The position numbers were made by a program, and so were the translations under genes. 64,000 nt of DNA from Azoarcus sp. L1K30 (lineage in GTDB: Bacteria; Pseudomonadota; Gammaproteobacteria; Burkholderiales; Rhodocyclaceae), in NCBI RefSeq assembly GCF_018122735.1, contig NZ_JAGRRD010000001.1:4709486-4773485 (forward strand). The letters are read 5' to 3'. This document shows, piece after piece, positions 18,515 through 26,204 of this stretch. Numbering within the stretch: the stretch's first letter is position 1; every line of letters begins with the position of its first letter. The notes under the pieces were generated by a model. That model was not told the DNA's origin and did not search any database. It saw nothing but the letters and a program-made list of their open reading frames with translations.

Positions 18515-20905
18515 TCAGCTCTCCCATTGATAACGCAAACCGATCCAGCCCGAACGCGGCGCACCGGGGGCGACGAAGGTTTCGTGGCGCCAGTTGCTCG
18601 AGCCGGTCAGGAAGCTGCCGGCGGCGTCGAAGGGATTCTCGGCCAGCGCGCCACCGCTGGCGTACTTGCGGTCGAAAACATTGTTGATGCGGCCAAACAG
18701 TGTCCAGCCGCCACCGAGTGACATGTCGGCCGCAAGATTGAGCAGCGCGTAGGCCGGGATCCTGCCCTTGCCGTCGAAGTTGCGGGTGGTGCCGAAGACG
18801 TCGGTCGCTTCTCCGCGGACGTGCGCATTGTTTTCGTTGCCGCGCACATACTGGGACGAGAAGCCGACGACGTCGGTGATCAGGCGCAGCGCCGAGGTGG
18901 CCTGCCATGCCAGTGAGAGCTTGAGGCTGTGGGCGGGGATGCCGGGCAGGTGATCGCCCTTGCCGACCAGGATCTCGTCGTCCTGGCCATTGGCGGTGCA
19001 GGCGGTCGCTTGACCACGACTGCTGTTGTCGGCGGCGAGCAGGCAGGCCGACGACTGGAAGGTCGCCTGCACAAAGCTGTAATTGGCTTCCCAGCTCAAC
19101 ACGCCGCGCTGACCGGATACGCCGAGTTCGGCCCCCTGGCGGCGGGTGCGGACAAAGTTGGTGAAATAGCCGGCGCTCGTCGAGGTGCCGACGAACAGGA
19201 TGTCGTCATGGTTGATGGTGCGATACAGTCCGGCGTTCCAGCTCGGACCATTGGCCAGCCTGCCGCGTACGCCAAGTTCGATGCTGCGCGCCACGACCTG
19301 TTTCAGGTAGGGGTCTGCGGCCAGCGCGTTGGGCAGGGTGCACGGGTTGTCGGGGTCGGCACAGCCCAGTTCGATGGGCGAGGGGGCGCGGTTGCCCTGG
19401 GACATGCCGCCATAGACGGTCAGGCTTTCGGCCGCCTGCCAGCTGAGCCCCAGCGCGGGGTTGAGCTTGCGATAGGTAAAGTCGCCGTCCAGATTGGGGT
19501 AATCGGGATTGAGACGGTCGCGGTTGATGACTCGGGTTTCGTTGTAGCGTGCCGAGGCGGTGAGATGCAGCGCCGGCGACAGCGACCAGGTATCGGTGGC
19601 ATAGACGCTGGTGGTGCGCGTTTGTCCATCGAGGCTGTTCTCTTCTTCGATGTCGCTGCCGGGCACGACGCCACGGCTGGCGCCGAGCACACCGGTCTGG
19701 GCGCTCTGGCTGAAGTCGCTGCGGCTGCGGTCGTGGGTAAGTCCGATGGCCAGCGTGCTGGCGTCCGCCTCGTGGATCCATTGCAGCGCCAGCCCCTGCG
19801 CATGCTGGCGGTTTCGGGTGCGGTTATTGGCACCACTGTCGACATTGAAGCCGCCGGCTGCGTTGGCGGCCAGGCATCGGCTTTCGTCGGCCGAGCCGGC
19901 CCCAAAGTCGTCGGCTTCGCAGTCGCCGTTGTTGGGGCCGTCCTCGAAGTCATCGTTGGCGTCGCCGTTGAGCGTACGCGTCAGGGTCTGGCGATGGTAG
20001 AGCGTTGCGGAGAGGCTGTTGCGCTCGTCCACCCAGAGGCTGCCCGACAGGGCGACCAGCGTCATCGCATTGCGGGTGTTGTCCGGGTGGGTGAAGATCG
20101 CGCTGCGGCGGCGCGCAAGCATGGACTCGGGCACCAGGCCGTTGCCGGTGAGGTCGGTGTCGGCCCGCATCAGGGTGAGGTCGATCTCGCCGTTGTCGAA
20201 ACGTTGGCTCAGTTTGCCGAACACCTGTCTGAGCTCGGACGGCGAACGGTCGCGCCAGCCGTCTTCGCGCGACAGGTCCGCCGCGAGGTAGTAGGCGGAG
20301 TCGCCGCTGTGCCCGCCCTGTTCCACTTCCAGTGCGCTGCGGCCGAAGGCGCCGGTCCGCATGCTGGCCGCTCCGCCCGGATGGGTGAAGCCGCTCCTGG
20401 TACGCAGCGATAGCGCCCCGCCGAGGGTGTTGAGTCCGAATACCGGATTGGAGCCCGGAATCAGCGTCACCGAGTCGAGGGCGACGCGGGGGATGAGGTC
20501 CCAATTCACGGTATCGCCGAAGGGCTCATTCACCCGGACGCCATCGAGATAGATCGAGAGTCCCTGCGGGGTGCCGAGCAGCGGCGAGGCGGAGAAGCCG
20601 CGATAGTTCACGTCGGGCTGGAACGGATTGCCCTGTGTTTCGTTGATGTTGACGCCGGGCAGTCGATCGCCCATGAAGTCGGGCAGGCTCAGGCTCTGTT
20701 TGGCACGGAGGGCGTCGGCGGTGACGGTTTGGACGTTGCTTGGCACCTGATCGCGCGGGACGTCGAGGCCGGGCAGAGGCGTCGTCGCCACGACTTCGAC
20801 TTTTCCGAGGGTGGCGTCGGCACAGTGCACAACCGCAGGAAATGCCGCGGCGAGTGCGATGCACAGCGGTTTGCCCAAGCGTCGACGTGTAGTGCGCTGT
20901 GTCAT
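18515..20905 (-). CDS. TonB-dependent receptor of the quinoprotein locus
   Basis: 796 residues, starting MTQRTTRRRLGKPL at 20905, overlapping the previous gene by 4 bases. The frame stays open upstream through that gene, but this start gives a signal peptide (CIALAAAFPAVVHCA). The plug has PDFMGDRLPGVNINETQGNP, GLSIYLDGVRVNEPFGDTVN and LIPGSNPVFGLNTLGGALS; the barrel ends WIGLRYQWES. Its operon position, with a SoxYZ-like carrier and MBL hydrolase and divergent from a lanthanide-type PQQ dehydrogenase, suggests it imports PQQ or a lanthanide chelate (compare PqqU and LutH). The substrate is inference only. Confidence 0.9.
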   Translation of the reverse strand: MTQRTTRRRLGKPLCIALAAAFPAVVHCADATLGKVEVVATTPLPGLDVPRDQVPSNVQTVTADALRAKQSLSLPDFMGDRLPGVNINETQGNPFQPDVNYRGFSASPLLGTPQGLSIYLDGVRVNEPFGDTVNWDLIPRVALDSVTLIPGSNPVFGLNTLGGALSLRTRSGFTHPGGAASMRTGAFGRSALEVEQGGHSGDSAYYLAADLSREDGWRDRSPSELRQVFGKLSQRFDNGEIDLTLMRADTDLTGNGLVPESMLARRRSAIFTHPDNTRNAMTLVALSGSLWVDERNSLSATLYHRQTLTRTLNGDANDDFEDGPNNGDCEADDFGAGSADESRCLAANAAGGFNVDSGANNRTRNRQHAQGLALQWIHEADASTLAIGLTHDRSRSDFSQSAQTGVLGASRGVVPGSDIEEENSLDGQTRTTSVYATDTWSLSPALHLTASARYNETRVINRDRLNPDYPNLDGDFTYRKLNPALGLSWQAAESLTVYGGMSQGNRAPSPIELGCADPDNPCTLPNALAADPYLKQVVARSIELGVRGRLANGPSWNAGLYRTINHDDILFVGTSTSAGYFTNFVRTRRQGAELGVSGQRGVLSWEANYSFVQATFQSSACLLAADNSSRGQATACTANGQDDEILVGKGDHLPGIPAHSLKLSLAWQATSALRLITDVVGFSSQYVRGNENNAHVRGEATDVFGTTRNFDGKGRIPAYALLNLAADMSLGGGWTLFGRINNVFDRKYASGGALAENPFDAAGSFLTGSSNWRHETFVAPGAPRSGWIGLRYQWES

Positions 20906-21912
20906 TTGGCGATGTGTTCGAAAGTTGGGGACGCCATTGCCTTGCGCGCGGATGCGGCCCGCAGCGCCGCCAGTTCGGCCTGAGGGAAGAGGTGCACGAC
21001 CGAGCGCCGGTATTCCTTGTCCACGACCGCCAGTCCCGCAAATTCGGCCGGCACGGGTTTTTCCAGCATCTCGGTCATGTCCAGGCCCTGCTCGGCGCCT
21101 TCGGCAATGGTTCTTGACAGCCATTGCAGGTAGCGGCGGGTCTGCTCGATGGGTCTGGTGTCGGTGGCAATGGCACCATGCCCGGGCACGAGGTGGGAGA
21201 AGGGGATCTGCTGCAGGCGGTCGAGGGCTTCCAGCCAGGTGGCGATGTCCGCATGCGGCGTGGTGGGCGCGCGGCCATTGAACACCAGGTCGGATGCAAA
21301 CAGGGTGCCGGTACGGATGTCGCGCACGACGAGGTCGGACGCGGTGTGACCGTCGAAAGTGAGAATCTCGAGCTTGCGTCCGCCACTGTCGATGCGGCCG
21401 GGTTCCAGCGTGGCGCCTGGCACGACGACCTCGGTGCCAAGCATCCAGTCGCCGTTGAGGCGGTACATGTTGTCGAGAAATGCCGGGCCTTCGGTCTCGA
21501 TGCCGTGTGTCGTCGTCGGTGTTGCCGCCAGTATGGCGGTGGCGAATCCCTGATTGCCGAGGAAATGATCGGGGTGGTGGTGGGTGTTGATCACCAGCGT
21601 GATGGGCAGTGGTGTGATGCGGGCAATGGCGGCACGCAGTTGCTCGCCGTAACGTTTCGATGAGCCGGTGTCGATCACGGTGACGCCGCTGTCGCCCACG
21701 ATGAAGCTGGTATTGACGATGTTGCCGCCGTTGTCGAAGGAGAAATCCTCGGTGCGCCCGACCAGCACATAGACGCCATCGGCAATGCGCTCGGGGGCCA
21801 GCTGGTAGTCGAAATCGGCGGCTGCGCAGGAAAGGGCTGTGGCGGCGCCGATCAGGCCTGCCATGAGCCTGCACAGCAGCGCATCGATGCGCCGGGCCCG
21901 GGCGCGGGTCAT
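20902..21912 (-). CDS. MBL-fold hydrolase (quinoprotein relay system zinc metallohydrolase type)
   Basis: 336 residues with an N-terminal export signal (LMAGLIGAATALSCAAA). The metallo-beta-lactamase metal site is intact: HHHPDH (the HxHxDH motif) in LVINTHHHPDHFLGNQGF, FDGHTASDLVV and LVPGHGAIA. It fits the SoxH-related zinc hydrolases that co-occur with PQQ dehydrogenases and SoxYZ-like carriers; the substrate is not known. It overlaps the carrier by 4 bases upstream and the receptor by 4 bases downstream, so all three are one tightly coupled unit. Confidence 0.87.
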   Translation of the reverse strand: MTRARARRIDALLCRLMAGLIGAATALSCAAADFDYQLAPERIADGVYVLVGRTEDFSFDNGGNIVNTSFIVGDSGVTVIDTGSSKRYGEQLRAAIARITPLPITLVINTHHHPDHFLGNQGFATAILAATPTTTHGIETEGPAFLDNMYRLNGDWMLGTEVVVPGATLEPGRIDSGGRKLEILTFDGHTASDLVVRDIRTGTLFASDLVFNGRAPTTPHADIATWLEALDRLQQIPFSHLVPGHGAIATDTRPIEQTRRYLQWLSRTIAEGAEQGLDMTEMLEKPVPAEFAGLAVVDKEYRRSVVHLFPQAELAALRAASARKAMASPTFEHIAK

Positions 21913-22703
21913 GGTTTCACCTCGGCCTGGATACGGTTGCCGTTATTGTCCCGGCCGCTGACCGTCAGGACCCCGTCGCCGATGATGCCGGGCGGCGCGT
22001 CGATGGTGAAGAGCGGGTTTTCGGATACCGGCTCTGCCGGATAGATCGTCATCAGGCGTTCGTTGCCGGGCAGGCTGATGCGCAGCTCGTCGATGTGAAA
22101 CACCGGAATGCCGGCCGCCAGCCCGGTATCCATTGGATGAATCACCTGCAGGCGCAGCCGCTTGCCGCCGTCGACCCGTGGCCACACGCGTGCGCTGACT
22201 TCGTTCAGGCGTTGCTGCCATTCGGGAGAGCCGTTGCCGGTGGAGGGCAGCGTGCAGCCGCCACCCGTGGTGTTGACCCAGGTGCCGCCGACATGCCACA
22301 GGCCGTCCGCGGTGCGGGCGGCTGCGCGCACCGGAGTCGATTGCTGCAGCTTGAGACGAAAGCCGAGCACGCTGCGCGCCTGTCCCGGCTCGAAGCTGAG
22401 CGCCTTGACGATCGGATTGAAATCGGCGAATACCAGCACTTCCTCGACGCCCGGCAGTGCGCTCGCGTCGACCAGCACCGGCACATTCATCGCATCTTCG
22501 GCGGTGCCCGGCGCAGATACCTTGACGCGTTCGTCGAACACGACCCGTTCGTCGCGGAAGAACTCGCGCTGCATGTCGTGCCAGCGTGCCGAGTCGAGCG
22601 GGTCGGCAGCGGCGGGTGCGGTCGCCGCGGCAGTCGCCGTGCAGGCAAGCGGGCCGAGGATGAGCGCCAGCGTCGTTGCGGCGATCATGCTTTTCAGTTG
22701 CAT
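21909..22703 (-). CDS. Quinoprotein-associated fused SoxYZ-like carrier
   Basis: 264 residues with signal peptide (TTLALILGPLACTATAAA). The N-terminal SoxY-like half ends in TTGGGCTLP with C150 as the candidate carrier cysteine, comparable with the GGCG swinging arm of SoxY. The C-terminal half (about 165-264) is SoxZ-like (IPVFHIDELRISLPGNE, HPMDTGL). In sulfur oxidisers SoxY and SoxZ are separate and carry sulfur intermediates. Here they are fused and encoded beside PQQ dehydrogenases, with no other sox gene in the window, so a role in sulfur oxidation is unlikely. What is bound to C150 is unknown. It is the first gene of a five-gene operon behind a sigma-54-like promoter. Confidence 0.88.
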   Translation of the reverse strand: MQLKSMIAATTLALILGPLACTATAAATAPAAADPLDSARWHDMQREFFRDERVVFDERVKVSAPGTAEDAMNVPVLVDASALPGVEEVLVFADFNPIVKALSFEPGQARSVLGFRLKLQQSTPVRAAARTADGLWHVGGTWVNTTGGGCTLPSTGNGSPEWQQRLNEVSARVWPRVDGGKRLRLQVIHPMDTGLAAGIPVFHIDELRISLPGNERLMTIYPAEPVSENPLFTIDAPPGIIGDGVLTVSGRDNNGNRIQAEVKP

Positions 22704-22756
22704 CGTGTCTCCTCATGGGCGCGGTACGTGCCGCGCCGTTCTATAGTGAAATGTAC

Positions 22757-22771
22757 GCAAAGCCTGTGCCA
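22757..22771 (-). promoter_or_regulatory. Sigma-54-type -24/-12 promoter for the SoxYZ-like operon
   Basis: Read on the minus strand the site is TGGCACAGGCTTTGC. It has GG and GC separated by exactly 10 bases and matches the TGGCAC-N5-TTGC consensus fully. It lies 54 bases before the carrier ATG, leaving a leader of about 40 bases. Confidence 0.7.
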
Positions 22772-22887
22772 CATGGGTGAGGCTGGCCTACAGGGGAGAG
22801 GGCCACGCGTCGAGGCATGCCTGCCCGTCGTTGTGCCGGCGCGAGTAAAGCATGTTGCTGTTCAGTTTTGGAGCATCTGCCTTGATT

Positions 22888-22917
22888 TGGCACAGGCGTC
22901 ACCTGTCACTGTGACAG
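22888..22917. promoter_or_regulatory. Candidate activator site in the divergent pedH control region
   Basis: A perfect 15-bp palindrome CTGTCAC-T-GTGACAG (22903-22917) lies between the two opposing sigma-54-type promoters. TGGCACAGGC at 22888-22897 is the exact inverted partner of GCCTGTGCCA at 22762-22771. Sigma-54 promoters need an enhancer-binding activator, and this palindrome is a natural candidate, though it is only about 20 bases from the plus-strand -24 element. Confidence 0.5.
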
Positions 22918-22937
22918 CACGACAGGAAATGGGGCCA

Positions 22938-22952
22938 TGGCATGCAGCTTGC
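22938..22952 (+). promoter_or_regulatory. Sigma-54-type -24/-12 promoter for the lanthanide-type dehydrogenase
   Basis: TGGCATGCAGCTTGC has GG-N10-GC spacing and lies about 87 bases before the ATG at 23039. The identical 15 bases occur at 28241-28255 in front of a sensor kinase, which argues against coincidence. Confidence 0.68.
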
Positions 22953-23038
22953 GAACAGGGTCGCTGGAGGCTCGCAGGTTCATGCAGACCTGTCAGGGCT
23001 TGCCGGATACACATACCGAGAGACCAAGGAGGAAACTG

Positions 23039-24838
23039 ATGAAAAAAACACCAAGGATTTCTGCCGCACCGCGTCGGCTCAGCATGATTGCTGGCGCGTT
23101 GCTGGTGCTGGGGGCGACCCAGGCGATGGCAAAGGAAGTCACCGACGCCGACATCGTCAATGACGCCACCATCACCACCCAGGTGGTGACTCATGGTCTG
23201 GGTACGAAAGGTCAGCGTTTCAGCCCGCTGACCCAGATCAATACCGACACGGTCAAGGATCTCGTTCCGGCGTGGTCGTTCTCCTTCGGGGGCGAGAAGC
23301 AGCGCGGACAACAGTCGCAGCCGATCATCTTCGACGGCAAGATGTACGTGACCGCTTCTTACAGCCGCCTGTTCGCGCTCGACGCCAAGACCGGCGAGAA
23401 ACTGTGGAAATACGAAGCCCGCCTGCCTGACGGCATCATGCCCTGCTGCGATGTGATCAACCGTGGTGCCGCGATCTACGGCAACCTGGTGATCTTTGGC
23501 ACGCTCGATGCCAAGCTGGTGGCGCTGGACAAGGACACCGGCAAGGTGGTGTGGCGCGAGACGATCGACGACTACAAGGCGGGCTATTCGTTTACCGCCG
23601 CACCGCAGATCGTCAAGGGTATGGTCATCACTGGCACCTCAGGCGGTGAGTTCGGTATTGTCGGCCGCGTGGATGCACGTGACGCCAAGACCGGCAAGCT
23701 GATCTGGAGCCGTCCGACCGTCGAAGGCCACATGGGTCACAAGTACGACAAGGACGGCAAGGCCATCGACAACGGCATTTCCGGCAAGACCAACGCGACC
23801 TGGCCGGGTGACCTGTGGAAGACGGGTGGCGCTGCACCGTGGCAGGCCGCCTACTACGATCCGGAAGCCAACCTGATCTACATCGGTACCGGCAACCCTT
23901 CGCCGTGGAACAGCTGGCTGCGTCCGGGCGACAACCTGTATTCGTCGTCGACGCTTGCGATCGATCCGGATACCGGCAAGATCGTCTGGCACTTCCAGGG
24001 TACGCCGCATGACGGATGGGACTTCGACGGGGTGAACGAGTTCATCTCCTTCGAGTACAACGATCCGAAGACCGGCAAGATGGTGAAGGCCGGTGGCAAG
24101 GCAGACCGTAACGGCTTCTTCCTCGTCAATGACCGTACCAACGGCAAGCTGCTCAATGCCTTCCCTTTCGTCAGCCGCATCGACTGGTCCAAGGGGTACG
24201 ACCTCAAGACCGGGCGTCCGATGTACAACGACGACAAGCGTCCGGGCAACCCCTTCACCGAAGGTGGTGGCGATGGACACAAGGGGGCAGTGGTGTTCGC
24301 CGCGCCGTCCTTCCTCGGTGGCAAGAACCAGATGCCAATGGCCTACAGCCCGAAGACCGGCTACTTCTACGTGCCGGCCAACGAGTGGGGCATGGACATC
24401 TGGAACGAGCCCGTGTCGTACAAGCGTGGTGCGGCCTACCTCGGTGCCGGTTTCACCATCAAGCCGTTGTATGAGGATTACATCGGTGCGCTGCGTGCGG
24501 TCGATCCCGTGTCCGGAAAGATCGTGTGGGAAGTCAAGAACAATGCCCCATTGTGGGGTGGCGTGATGACGACTGCCGGCAATCTGGTGTTCTACGGTAC
24601 GCCCGAGGGCTACCTGAAGGCGATCAATGCCACTACGGGTGAAGAAGTGTGGCAGTTCCAGACCGGCTCCGGCGTCATCGCGCCGCCCGTGACCTGGGAA
24701 GAGAATGGCGAGCAGTACATTGCGGTCGTGTCGGGTTGGGGCGGTGCGGTGCCGCTGTGGGGCGGCGATGTTGCCCGCCGTGTGAACACGCTCGAGCAGG
24801 GCGGTTCGGTGTGGGTGTTCAAGCTGCACAAGAGCTAA
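23039..24838 (+). CDS. pedH: PQQ-dependent alcohol dehydrogenase, lanthanide type (PedH/ExaF-like)
   Basis: 599 residues. AAGGAGG (23026-23032) and a signal peptide ([11 protein letters not shown]) fix the start. It oxidises alcohols, and often aldehydes, in the periplasm with PQQ. The vicinal disulfide cysteines are C136-C137 ([11 protein letters not shown]). The catalytic Asp is D328 in [10 protein letters not shown], and D330 two residues later is the extra Asp that marks lanthanide-dependent XoxF/ExaF/PedH enzymes. Propeller repeats ([26 protein letters not shown]) and the C-terminal [11 protein letters not shown] match PedH closely. It is divergent from the SoxYZ-like operon and followed by a clear terminator. 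Metal preference is predicted from D330, not measured. Confidence 0.92.
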   Translation: MKKTPRISAAPRRLSMIAGALLVLGATQAMAKEVTDADIVNDATITTQVVTHGLGTKGQRFSPLTQINTDTVKDLVPAWSFSFGGEKQRGQQSQPIIFDGKMYVTASYSRLFALDAKTGEKLWKYEARLPDGIMPCCDVINRGAAIYGNLVIFGTLDAKLVALDKDTGKVVWRETIDDYKAGYSFTAAPQIVKGMVITGTSGGEFGIVGRVDARDAKTGKLIWSRPTVEGHMGHKYDKDGKAIDNGISGKTNATWPGDLWKTGGAAPWQAAYYDPEANLIYIGTGNPSPWNSWLRPGDNLYSSSTLAIDPDTGKIVWHFQGTPHDGWDFDGVNEFISFEYNDPKTGKMVKAGGKADRNGFFLVNDRTNGKLLNAFPFVSRIDWSKGYDLKTGRPMYNDDKRPGNPFTEGGGDGHKGAVVFAAPSFLGGKNQMPMAYSPKTGYFYVPANEWGMDIWNEPVSYKRGAAYLGAGFTIKPLYEDYIGALRAVDPVSGKIVWEVKNNAPLWGGVMTTAGNLVFYGTPEGYLKAINATTGEEVWQFQTGSGVIAPPVTWEENGEQYIAVVSGWGGAVPLWGGDVARRVNTLEQGGSVWVFKLHKS

Positions 24839-24876
24839 GCTGCGGCAGCCATCCGTAACGGGTGGCGTACCCACGG

Positions 24877-24909
24877 AGCCCCGCTGGCGAGCGCTGGCGG
24901 GGCTTTTCG
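24877..24909 (+). terminator. Rho-independent terminator of the lanthanide-type dehydrogenase
   Basis: AGCCCCGC (24877-24884) pairs with GCGGGGCT (24897-24904) and is followed by a T-rich stretch (TTTCGCATTTTT). It lies 38 bases after the stop. Confidence 0.85.
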
Positions 24910-25054
24910 CATTTTTCGAGCGGCTCCGTTCGACGAGGAGATCGGTCCTGTGTGCCTGGACTGGGTGCGGGCTCCAGCCCGGCTGGCTCCAGTTGTGGCT
25001 GGCTCGAGTGAAGCCGTCGGGGAGCAGGATCGCTTTGTTCACGGACCCGGCGTC

Positions 25055-25558
25055 CTAGTGCGCCAGCTCGGGCGAATCCGGATCGCGGCCCGTCTGCGCG
25101 GCCAGTGGAGACTCTACAAAGCTGCGGATCGCCCAGATGAGTTCGAGCGAGAGCACATCCTTCCACGGGGGCATATGCACGATGCCGACCTTGACCTTGC
25201 CTTCTTCCGCACTTTTCCGGAAATAGTAGTCGGCGTCGCTGGTGCAGCGCGCTTTGAGTTCGGGTTCGCTCACGCGCGCACAGGCGCGGCCGACACGACG
25301 CAGGTCCGGCGCGGGCGAGGCGTGGGCGTCTGCATCGGTGCCGTGGCACTGCGCACATGTCTGGTTGAACGCCGTGCGGCCGATCGTGATTGCTGCGTCA
25401 TTGCCGCGGTAGGGGTTCCGCTCCTCATCGTGGTGGGTCAGGCGAGGAAGTGCGGTCGTATTCACCTCGGGTGAGTGGACCACGATCCCGCGTGCATTGG
25501 CGGCGCATATCAGGCCGAGTGTCAGACTGGCAGCGAAAATCAGGGTATGCAGGGACAT
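25055..25558 (-). CDS. pedF: Cytochrome c-550 PedF-like
   Basis: 167 residues with signal peptide (LIFAASLTLGLICAANA). One c-type haem site, C68-A-Q-C71-H72, sits within FNQTCAQCHGTDA, and the likely axial Met is M129 in VHMPPW. The segment SLELIWAIRSFVES near the end is typical of PedF/ExaB, the direct electron acceptor of PQQ ethanol dehydrogenases. The frame continues upstream into the pentapeptide gene, but this ATG has the signal peptide. It lies last in the minus-strand set dehydrogenase, pentapeptide protein, cytochrome. A second Cys pair (RACARVS, KARCTSD) may form a disulfide. Confidence 0.88.
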   Translation of the reverse strand: MSLHTLIFAASLTLGLICAANARGIVVHSPEVNTTALPRLTHHDEERNPYRGNDAAITIGRTAFNQTCAQCHGTDADAHASPAPDLRRVGRACARVSEPELKARCTSDADYYFRKSAEEGKVKVGIVHMPPWKDVLSLELIWAIRSFVESPLAAQTGRDPDSPELAH

Positions 25559-25569
25559 TGGGTGCGGTC

Positions 25570-26154
25570 CTACCAGCCGCTCGGGCAGCCTTGGCAGCCC
25601 TCGAAATCGGAGTCGGGAAAGATCGTGAAGCGGGTATGGCAGCCCTCCATGTGCGCACCGCGCAGATTCACGGTGACGAATTTGGCTTCCTGCAATTCGG
25701 TGGCGATCAGTTGGGCGCGCTCGAACCACGCGAAGTTGAGACGGGCGTATTCGAGGCTTGCGCCCGTAAGGTTTGCGTCCGAGAAGTCGGCGCGCATCAG
25801 GCGGGCAGCTTCCAGATTTGTGCCCACGAGCGTCGCCCGGCGGAAGATCGCGGAGGGGGCGCTGGCTTTCTCCAGGCGTGCCGCGGTAAGGTTGGCGCCT
25901 TCCAGGTTGGCGCCGGCCAGGTTTGCAGCGCGTAGGTCGGCACGTGTGAGATCGGCCCCGCGCAAATCGGCTCCAGCGAGGTTCTTGCCGACCAGGTCCG
26001 CGTGGCGCAGGTCGGCACCCGGACAGCGGGTGTATGGCCAGATCGGGCAGCCATTGATGACAGTGGTCGCGCTTTCCTGCACGCGCTCGTTCGCCGTTGC
26101 CGGGGGTGAAGCGCACAGCGCAAGCAGTGCGGCGAAACATGCTGTTCGGTTCAT
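25570..26154 (-). CDS. Exported pentapeptide-repeat protein
   Basis: 194 residues with signal peptide (ACFAALLALCASPPATA). Residues about 45-165 are tandem A(D/N)LXX repeats (GADLRGADLTRADLRAANLA), which form a right-handed quadrilateral beta helix. Cysteines at CPIWPYTRCPG and at the C-terminal GCHTRF/EGCQGCPSGW could cap the helix by disulfides. I recall pentapeptide-repeat genes beside Pseudomonas quinoprotein ethanol dehydrogenases as well, which would suggest a conserved helper role; function unknown. It lies 50 bases after the calcium-type dehydrogenase and 11 bases before the PedF-like cytochrome. Confidence 0.85.
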   Translation of the reverse strand: MNRTACFAALLALCASPPATANERVQESATTVINGCPIWPYTRCPGADLRHADLVGKNLAGADLRGADLTRADLRAANLAGANLEGANLTAARLEKASAPSAIFRRATLVGTNLEAARLMRADFSDANLTGASLEYARLNFAWFERAQLIATELQEAKFVTVNLRGAHMEGCHTRFTIFPDSDFEGCQGCPSGW

Positions 26155-26204
26155 GTCGGGCGTTCCTTGAGGGCAGCGGGCGGATTGTGGCCGCCCGCGA
26201 CGGC

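Noticed and set aside
18515-21874. Reading the TonB receptor frame as one 1119-residue protein
   Set aside because: The extra N-terminal 323 residues are Arg/His-rich shadow of the MBL hydrolase; the receptor's own signal peptide starts at 20905.
21909-22703. A true thiosulfate-oxidising Sox system
   Set aside because: No soxA, soxX, soxB or soxCD genes are present; the fused SoxYZ-like protein belongs with PQQ dehydrogenases instead.
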